Positions 6,336-10,591 of a stretch of DNA of 10,591 nucleotides are shown one piece after another. The DNA is from a bacterium (GTDB taxonomy: Bacteria; Cyanobacteriota; Vampirovibrionia; Gastranaerophilales; Gastranaerophilaceae). Location: positions 1-10,591 of the forward strand of contig JAFXYU010000076.1 of the NCBI GenBank assembly GCA_017541565.1. The letters are read 5' to 3'. The stretch's first letter is position 1. Each line of letters starts with the position of its first letter. Under the pieces are notes generated by a model. That model had not been told where the DNA came from, did no database searches, and saw only the letters and a list, made by a program, of their open reading frames with translations. The position numbers and the translations under genes were made by a program.

Positions 6336-7304
6336 ATGTTAGTTCCGATTTTTGAATTATTCTACGAAAAGAAAAATATCACAAAAGATGTCTCGCCATA
6401 CGTGACACGTTTGGAGTACACCGACTATGAACACGGGCAGTCTGATGAATTAGAGATTACCTTTGAAGACTCCGGCAAACAATGGCAGTCCTCTTGGTTA
6501 CCTACAAAGGGCGATTCTCTTCGTGCATATTTAGGTTATGAGGCAGAGAAACTCTTAAATTGCGGTACGTTTGAGATTGACGAATTAGAATATTCTGCAC
6601 CTCCTGATGAGATAACTGTAAAAGGTCTTGCGACAGGAATTAAGAAACCACTCCGACAAAAGAATTCCACAGGTTATGAAAACAAAACACTTAAACAAAT
6701 TGCAAAAGAAGTTGCAGACCGACAGGGATTAACTTTAGTCGGGAACATTGAAGATATAAAAGTTGATAGAATCACACAGGACAAAGAGCGTGATTTGACT
6801 TTCCTAACAAAACTTGCCGAACAATACGGATACATCTTCAAAGTTGCAGAGGGTAATCTTGTTTTTTATAATGTCCGAGAATTAAAAACTGCAAAGACTT
6901 CTCAAATCTTCAATAAAACGGATTTATTGAATATCAGCTTAAGAGAGAAAACCAGTCAGAAATATAAATCGGTTCAAGTTTCGTATTTTGACCCGAAGAA
7001 AAAGAAAACTTTGACGGCATCTGCTAAAAATGAAAGTGTCGTAAAAGGAGACACATTAAAAATTACGACAAGATGCACAAGTAAAAAGCAAGCACTTGTT
7101 CAGGCAAAAGCAGCACTCGGAAAGTCTGACACAAAAATTGAAGGTTCACTTGAATTTGTCGGTAATCCGTATTTAATTGCCGGATTAAATATTGAACTGA
7201 AAGGTGTCGGACATTTTTCGGGCAGATATCACATTATCCAAGCAAGACACGTTTTGGACAGGATAAGCGGATACAAAACATACTGCGAGGTTGAATCATG
7301 TTAA
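6336..7304 (+). CDS. D: Baseplate hub protein gpD (phage late control D family)
   Basis: The 322-aa protein matches P2 gpD, the trimeric hub equivalent to T4 gp27 that links tube and spike. Visible landmarks are an N-terminal beta domain (VTRLEYTDYEHGQSDELEI, then FEDSGKQWQ), GTFEIDELEYSAPPDEITVK at about 77-96, the helix KTLKQIAKEVADRQGL at about 118-133, and DLTFLTKLAEQYGY at about 154-167. The C-terminal part has the long KAQALVQAKAALG-like helix and a strand pair ending GYKTYCEVESC. The ATG at 6336 follows GAAAG with a short spacer, and there is no overlap with gpX because of the 151-base gap. It overlaps gpV by 7 bases. Despite the name, a regulatory role is not implied for this family. 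Confidence 0.9.
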   Translation: MLVPIFELFYEKKNITKDVSPYVTRLEYTDYEHGQSDELEITFEDSGKQWQSSWLPTKGDSLRAYLGYEAEKLLNCGTFEIDELEYSAPPDEITVKGLATGIKKPLRQKNSTGYENKTLKQIAKEVADRQGLTLVGNIEDIKVDRITQDKERDLTFLTKLAEQYGYIFKVAEGNLVFYNVRELKTAKTSQIFNKTDLLNISLREKTSQKYKSVQVSYFDPKKKKTLTASAKNESVVKGDTLKITTRCTSKKQALVQAKAALGKSDTKIEGSLEFVGNPYLIAGLNIELKGVGHFSGRYHIIQARHVLDRISGYKTYCEVESC

Positions 7305-7807
7305 GATTCGGAATTGTTTCTCAAATAGATGCGATAAATGTTCTTGCACGAGTTAACTTTGGCGATGATGACTCGACTTCGTTTTGGCTTCCGGTTATGC
7401 AGACAAAAACATTAAAGGACAAGTTCTATGTAATGCCCGATGTAGGCGAACAAGTTGTCTGCTTAATGGATGAAAACTCTGAAGACGGAGTAATCTTGGG
7501 AGCAATTTATTCATCTGAAGATAAACCGAAACTGCAAAGCGAAAAAGAAATGGGAATCAATCTCGACTGTGAATCTTCTATACACGCAGATAAAGAAAAT
7601 CAAACTTTGACAGTCGTGTTCAAAAAGATGAAACTCATCGGAGATATTGAACACGATGGAAATCTAAAAAATACAAAAGGCATTAAATCCGATGCCGATA
7701 TAACTGACAAAAAATCTTCTATGCAAGATATGAGAAACACTTACAACTCTCACAATCACACAGGAAATCAAGGCAGACCGACATCTGCTCCACAACAATC
7801 AATGTAA
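7298..7807 (+). CDS. V: Baseplate spike protein gpV (membrane-piercing tip)
   Basis: The 169-aa protein has the P2 gpV architecture: an N-terminal OB-fold (about 1-72, VLARVNFGDDDSTSFWLPV and VGEQVVCLMDEN then GVILGAIYS), a repetitive beta-helix-like region (about 90-145, with GDIEHDGNL and GIKSDADI turns), and a C-terminal apex YNSHNHTGNQGRPTSAPQ. H152 and H154 form the H-x-H motif that in P2 holds an iron ion at the tip of the trimer. The protein needles the outer membrane during infection, so a diderm host is implied by family knowledge. It overlaps gpD and lies 2 bases before gpW. Confidence 0.92.
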   Translation: MLRFGIVSQIDAINVLARVNFGDDDSTSFWLPVMQTKTLKDKFYVMPDVGEQVVCLMDENSEDGVILGAIYSSEDKPKLQSEKEMGINLDCESSIHADKENQTLTVVFKKMKLIGDIEHDGNLKNTKGIKSDADITDKKSSMQDMRNTYNSHNHTGNQGRPTSAPQQSM

Positions 7808-7809
7808 AA

Positions 7810-8169
7810 ATGACCAACTTAAACGAAATAACATATGTCGATTGGCAATTAAAACTGAACGCTATTGGCGAAGTATCTGAGGGCGTTGATGATATAAATC
7901 AATGCATCGCAATAATACTTCTGACTCGTAAAGGTTCAGACCCACAAAGACCCACATTCGGCTCTGACATCTATAAATATGTCGATTATCCCGTTAACGA
8001 AGCAATTCCGAATATTATTCGTGAAACAACGGATGCCATTAGTTTATGGGAAACAAGAATAAATATTGATTCCGTAACGGCAGAGATAGACGGCTCAAAT
8101 ATAACAGTAAAAGTCGAATGGACATTAAAGGATTCAAACGTATCCGCTACAGCAGAGGTTACATTATGA
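7810..8169 (+). CDS. W: Baseplate wedge protein gpW (T4 gp25-like)
   Basis: The 119-aa protein belongs to the gpW/gp25 family of contractile injection systems. It shows the typical Q-C-I-x-I-I-L-L block (residues 31-38), followed by RKGSDPQRPTFGSDIYKYVDYP, in which the R-P-x-F-G-S-D core is the family signature. P2 gpW links the wedge to the sheath and initiates sheath assembly, so its presence argues that the phage once had, or still has, a contractile sheath. ATG 7810 comes 2 bases after the gpV stop with no recognisable Shine-Dalgarno, so translation probably depends on reinitiation. Its stop overlaps the gpJ start (ATGA). Confidence 0.92.
   Translation: MTNLNEITYVDWQLKLNAIGEVSEGVDDINQCIAIILLTRKGSDPQRPTFGSDIYKYVDYPVNEAIPNIIRETTDAISLWETRINIDSVTAEIDGSNITVKVEWTLKDSNVSATAEVTL
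8154..8158 (+). promoter_or_regulatory. Ribosome binding site AGAGG deciding the gpJ start
   Basis: AGAGG lies 7 bases before ATG 8166. The ORF is open further upstream to ATG 8118, but that start has no such site and would add 16 residues without family support inside gpW. Confidence 0.75.
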
Positions 8170-9278
8170 CAACCAATTTACCCGAACCGAATTTTATAGA
8201 ACGTGATCCCGACACCATTTTAAAAGAATGGACAGAACTTTATGAGAAAAAATCGGGAAAAATTTTACAGCCGGCACAATTAGAAAAATTAATGATTGAT
8301 GTCGGAGCATATCGTGAAACCATACTCCGAATGGATATACAAGAGACAGCTAAAAAGAACTTATTGAGCTATGCTCCTCTTGATATTTTACGACACATTG
8401 GCGAACCGCTCGGTGTTGAACAATTATCAGCAAATTATGCCGTCACAACTTTTAAATTTACAATTGACGAGGCATTAGATTTTGATTTTGCAATTCCTGT
8501 CGGAACTGAAGTCGAAACCAAAGACGGACTTTATATCTTCCAAACACAGTCCGAAGTTGTATTACTTTCGGGAATGACGGAAGTTACTGTAAAAGGTGTT
8601 TGTGAAACAGCAGGAGCCGGAGCGAATAATTATACTCTCGGAGCAATAAATAATTTAGTTACTCCTTTGAGTTATGTTTCAAAAGTTGAAAATATAACTG
8701 TTTCATCGGGCGGTGCTGACGATGAAGCAGCAGACAGTTTAAGAGAACGTATAAGACAAGCTCCCGAAAAGTTTTCAAACGCAGGAAGTGTCGGTGCTTA
8801 TGAATACCATACTTTATCGGCACATCAATCTATAACGGATGTTGCAGTTATTAGTCCGAGTCCGGGCATTGTTAATATTTACCCTCTGACAAGTGACGGA
8901 AACCCATCCGAAGAGGTAATCAATATTGTTCAAAATTATTTGAGTGATGATATGATTCGCCCTTTAACCGACTGTGTCCAAGTTATCTCGCCCGAAAATA
9001 TTACGTTCTCAATAGATGCAACTATATGGCTTTATAAAGATGCCGATGTAACTTCGGTTAATGCAACTATTGTTTCAAGAATGAAAGAATACAAACTGAC
9101 TCTTTCCGAAAAGTTAGGAAAAGATGTCGTTCAAACTCAGATTATTGCCATATTAAACAGCATTTATGGAGTCTATAAAGTTGAACTTCACACTCCGAAC
9201 GATATTACAATAAACCATCATCAATGGGCTGAACTAACTGATTACAGCATCTTAATCGGAGGATTTGCCGATGAGTAG
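8166..9278 (+). CDS. J: Baseplate wedge protein gpJ
   Basis: The 370-aa protein matches baseplate J (P2 gpJ, Mu gp47, T4 gp6-like), which builds the wedge ring around the hub. N-terminal landmarks are LPEPNFIERDPDTILKEW and LIMD-type helices with LLSYAPLDILRHIGEPLGVE. The central part holds FAIPVGTEVETKDGLYIF, the GAGANNYTLGAINNL turn, and SSGGADDEAADSLRERI, a hallmark of the family, followed by FSNAGSVGAYEYHTLSA. The C-terminal part has VNIYPLTSDGNPSEEVI and the DDMIRPLTDCVQV stretch. The start is set at 8166 by its ribosome site and the 4-base ATGA overlap with gpW. It overlaps gpI by 8 bases. Confidence 0.94.
   Translation: MTTNLPEPNFIERDPDTILKEWTELYEKKSGKILQPAQLEKLMIDVGAYRETILRMDIQETAKKNLLSYAPLDILRHIGEPLGVEQLSANYAVTTFKFTIDEALDFDFAIPVGTEVETKDGLYIFQTQSEVVLLSGMTEVTVKGVCETAGAGANNYTLGAINNLVTPLSYVSKVENITVSSGGADDEAADSLRERIRQAPEKFSNAGSVGAYEYHTLSAHQSITDVAVISPSPGIVNIYPLTSDGNPSEEVINIVQNYLSDDMIRPLTDCVQVISPENITFSIDATIWLYKDADVTSVNATIVSRMKEYKLTLSEKLGKDVVQTQIIAILNSIYGVYKVELHTPNDITINHHQWAELTDYSILIGGFADE
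9258..9263 (+). promoter_or_regulatory. Ribosome binding site GGAGGA deciding the gpI start
   Basis: GGAGGA lies 7 bases before ATG 9271. An in-frame TTG at 9265 directly abuts the site and is too close to be used, so the gene is called from 9271. Confidence 0.8.
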
Positions 9279-9792
9279 TCTTGCACAATTAAGTGATGAA
9301 AACTTAAAAATATTTGATGAAATTTGTGAAGAAAGAATCTCTGCAATAAATCTTGATGCCTTAAATCTTGCAAATATCGACACACTTCCGAGTGATGCTC
9401 TGCCGCACTTGGCAGAACAATATCACATAACAGGGGAAGAGGGTTGGATATTTTGTAAGAATGAACAGGAAAAACGTGCATTATTAAAAAAAGCAATAAA
9501 ACTGCATAAATACAAAGGCACAAAGTTTGCAATTATTAGTGCTTTAAGTGCGTTAAATCTAAACTGCAACTTGGAGGAATGGTTTGAATACAATGGCGAG
9601 CCGTTTATGTTCCGAGTTTTTGTTGAGGTTCAGGAAGTCTTTGACTCTGATTTGGAGCAGCAGATTGTAAATATCATTAATGCACACAAAAATGTCCGTT
9701 CTTGGTTAGAAAAACTCACGATTGAACTATTCCACACTTCTTATTACGGAATAGCTTCGTGGATATCAACAAGCGAGGAGGTTACAGTATGA
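9271..9792 (+). CDS. I: Tail/baseplate protein gpI (P2-like)
   Basis: The 173-aa protein matches the P2 tail protein I family, the T4 gp7-related wedge component that connects the baseplate to the fibres. Visible landmarks are an N-terminal LDALNLANIDTLPSDALPHLA, with the expected aromatic-rich block QYHITGEEGWIFCKNEQEKR, then the helix LLKKAIKLHKYKGTKFAI. This last segment (K-L-H-x-Y-K-G-T) is highly typical of gpI. A beta-rich C-terminal part (FMFRVFVEV, then helix IVNIINAHKNVRSWLEKL) completes it. It starts inside the gpJ end, and its own stop overlaps the H start by 4 bases. Confidence 0.9.
   Translation: MSSLAQLSDENLKIFDEICEERISAINLDALNLANIDTLPSDALPHLAEQYHITGEEGWIFCKNEQEKRALLKKAIKLHKYKGTKFAIISALSALNLNCNLEEWFEYNGEPFMFRVFVEVQEVFDSDLEQQIVNIINAHKNVRSWLEKLTIELFHTSYYGIASWISTSEEVTV
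9775..9781 (+). promoter_or_regulatory. Ribosome binding site GAGGAGG deciding the H start
   Basis: GAGGAGG lies 7 bases before ATG 9789. The same frame is open to ATG 9759, but that start lacks a site and would add ten residues of non-family sequence within gpI. Confidence 0.8.
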
Positions 9793-10475
9793 CAACCTCT
9801 GAAGAACAAATCTTTTATTCGGTAGTTACCGATATCGGAATAGAAAAAATCAACGAAGCTTTAGAAACAGGCAGAAAAATTGATTTAAAATATATCGCTA
9901 TCGGTGACGGAAACGGCAGTTATTATGAACCTAATGTAAATCAGACCGAACTTGTAAACGAAACTTATAGAGCGGAAATATCTTCCGTAGATGAATTGAC
10001 AGCACGTGCAAGAATTCCGTTTGATGTTGGTGGCTTTTATATCCGAGAAGCAGGGATTTTTGATTCCGAAAACAATTTAATTCTCGTATCAAAGCAACCC
10101 GAAACATATAAACCGAGAGAAGAACAAGCAGGATTTAAAGATATATGGATGAAAATCCAACTTACAGGAATAAATCCGAATGCATTAGTTTTAAAAATTG
10201 ACCCCAATATACAGCTTTGCACTCTTGAACAATTACTTGAATCAATACGCAGCCATAAGCATCCCGACTTAATGGCAATAAGAATATATGACAAGAATAA
10301 TTCGGGCATAGTTGATACTTGTGAACTCGTTGATGGCGGTAAATTTACCGATGAAGAGGTTGATTATGACTTCTCTGATGATTCCGAACAGCGAGTTATG
10401 AGTGCAAATATTTATGACAAAAACAATGACGGCATCGTTGATTTAGCAGAAAGCATTGATGCCGGAGACTTTTAG
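9789..10475 (+). CDS. H: Short tail-collar fibre protein, P2 gpH N-terminal type, with two EF-hand-like loops
   Basis: At 228 aa this is much shorter than P2 gpH (over 600 aa). Residues 1-155 or so match the tail-collar fibre domain that anchors fibres to gpI: YSVVTDIGIEKINEAL, then IDLKYIAIGDGNGSYYEP, then the signature GGFYIREAGIFDSENNLI (81-98) and IWMKIQLTG. The rest is not a fibre shaft. It is an acidic linker carrying two 12-residue loops, D168-E179 (DKNNSGIVDTCE) and D210-E221 (DKNNDGIVDLAE). Both have D1, N3, S/D5, G6, a hydrophobic at 8, D9 and E12, as in EF-hand or dockerin calcium loops. There is no distal receptor-binding domain, and a new fibre-like gene starts 41 bases downstream. 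The protein may act as an adaptor. Confidence 0.88.
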   Translation: MTTSEEQIFYSVVTDIGIEKINEALETGRKIDLKYIAIGDGNGSYYEPNVNQTELVNETYRAEISSVDELTARARIPFDVGGFYIREAGIFDSENNLILVSKQPETYKPREEQAGFKDIWMKIQLTGINPNALVLKIDPNIQLCTLEQLLESIRSHKHPDLMAIRIYDKNNSGIVDTCELVDGGKFTDEEVDYDFSDDSEQRVMSANIYDKNNDGIVDLAESIDAGDF

Positions 10476-10516
10476 TAATACACCCCACAGCCAACAAAAG
10501 AAAGGAAAAACACACT

Positions 10517-10591
10517 ATGGGAACTATCAAAATTAAACGTGGTTTGTCCACAAATTTACCTGCACATCCCGAATTGGGCGAAATTCTTTAC
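10517..10591 (+). CDS. N-terminus of a tail fibre / receptor-binding protein (partial)
   Basis: The gene starts at ATG 10517 behind AAGGAA and runs off the window after 25 codons (MGTIKIKRGLSTNLPAHP, then ELGEILY). The pattern I-K-I-K-R-G-x-S-x-N-L-P followed by G-E resembles the short N-terminal domain found in many phage fibre and head-fibre proteins, including the Mtd (major tropism determinant) N-terminal family. Forty-one non-coding bases separate it from H. The function of the missing part, and whether it is a variable receptor-binding protein, cannot be judged here. Confidence 0.65.
   Translation, partial: MGTIKIKRGLSTNLPAHPELGEILY

Noticed and set aside
8118..8165. Upstream extension of gpJ from ATG 8118
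   Set aside because: No ribosome site; the added 16 residues lie in gpW in another frame, while ATG 8166 has AGAGG at good spacing and an ATGA overlap.
1..10591. CRISPR arrays, tRNA genes, insertion sequences or attachment sites
   Set aside because: No spaced direct repeats, cloverleaf sequences, transposase motifs or flanking duplications were seen on reading both strands.

Overview
The window is the late region of a contractile-tailed phage, most likely a prophage, in an AT-rich bacterium. It uses the standard code, has good Shine-Dalgarno sites, and also uses TTG and GTG starts. The sequence alone does not fix the host. A host-associated anaerobe such as a spirochaete (Treponema-like) would fit the base composition, but that is a guess.

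Layout, plus strand unless noted. Positions 2-2106 hold a tightly packed packaging module: the tail end of an unknown gene, a small coiled-coil protein resembling Mu gp26, an HTH small terminase, and a Mu gp28-type large terminase. Positions 2107-2583 interrupt the layout. This stretch carries one minus-strand 83-codon gene with its own near-consensus extended -10 promoter. Positions 2584-10475 hold a P2-order tail and baseplate operon: tail assembly chaperone with a -1 frameshift product (E/E'), tape measure (T), U, X, D, V, W, J, I and a short H-like collar fibre. Most of these genes overlap by a few bases. The last 75 bases begin a further fibre or receptor-binding gene that runs off the end.

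How the genes work together: the small and large terminase package DNA. E and E' chaperone tube assembly on the tape measure, which sets tail length. X, U, D, V, W, J and I form the hub, spike, baseplate and wedge. H and the truncated last gene form the host-contact layer.

Main points: (1) a lambda-type slippery heptamer G GGA AAG at 2802-2808 joins the 100-aa chaperone to a -1 frame extension ending at 3023; (2) the portal, capsid, connector, sheath and tube genes expected between terminase and chaperone are absent from the window, and a minus-strand gene with its own promoter sits at that junction; (3) the 151-bp gap between X and D holds a strong minus-strand intrinsic terminator and a second hairpin, suggesting a small antisense RNA; (4) the spike ends in an H-x-H apex motif; (5) the H fibre has two canonical EF-hand-like calcium loops.
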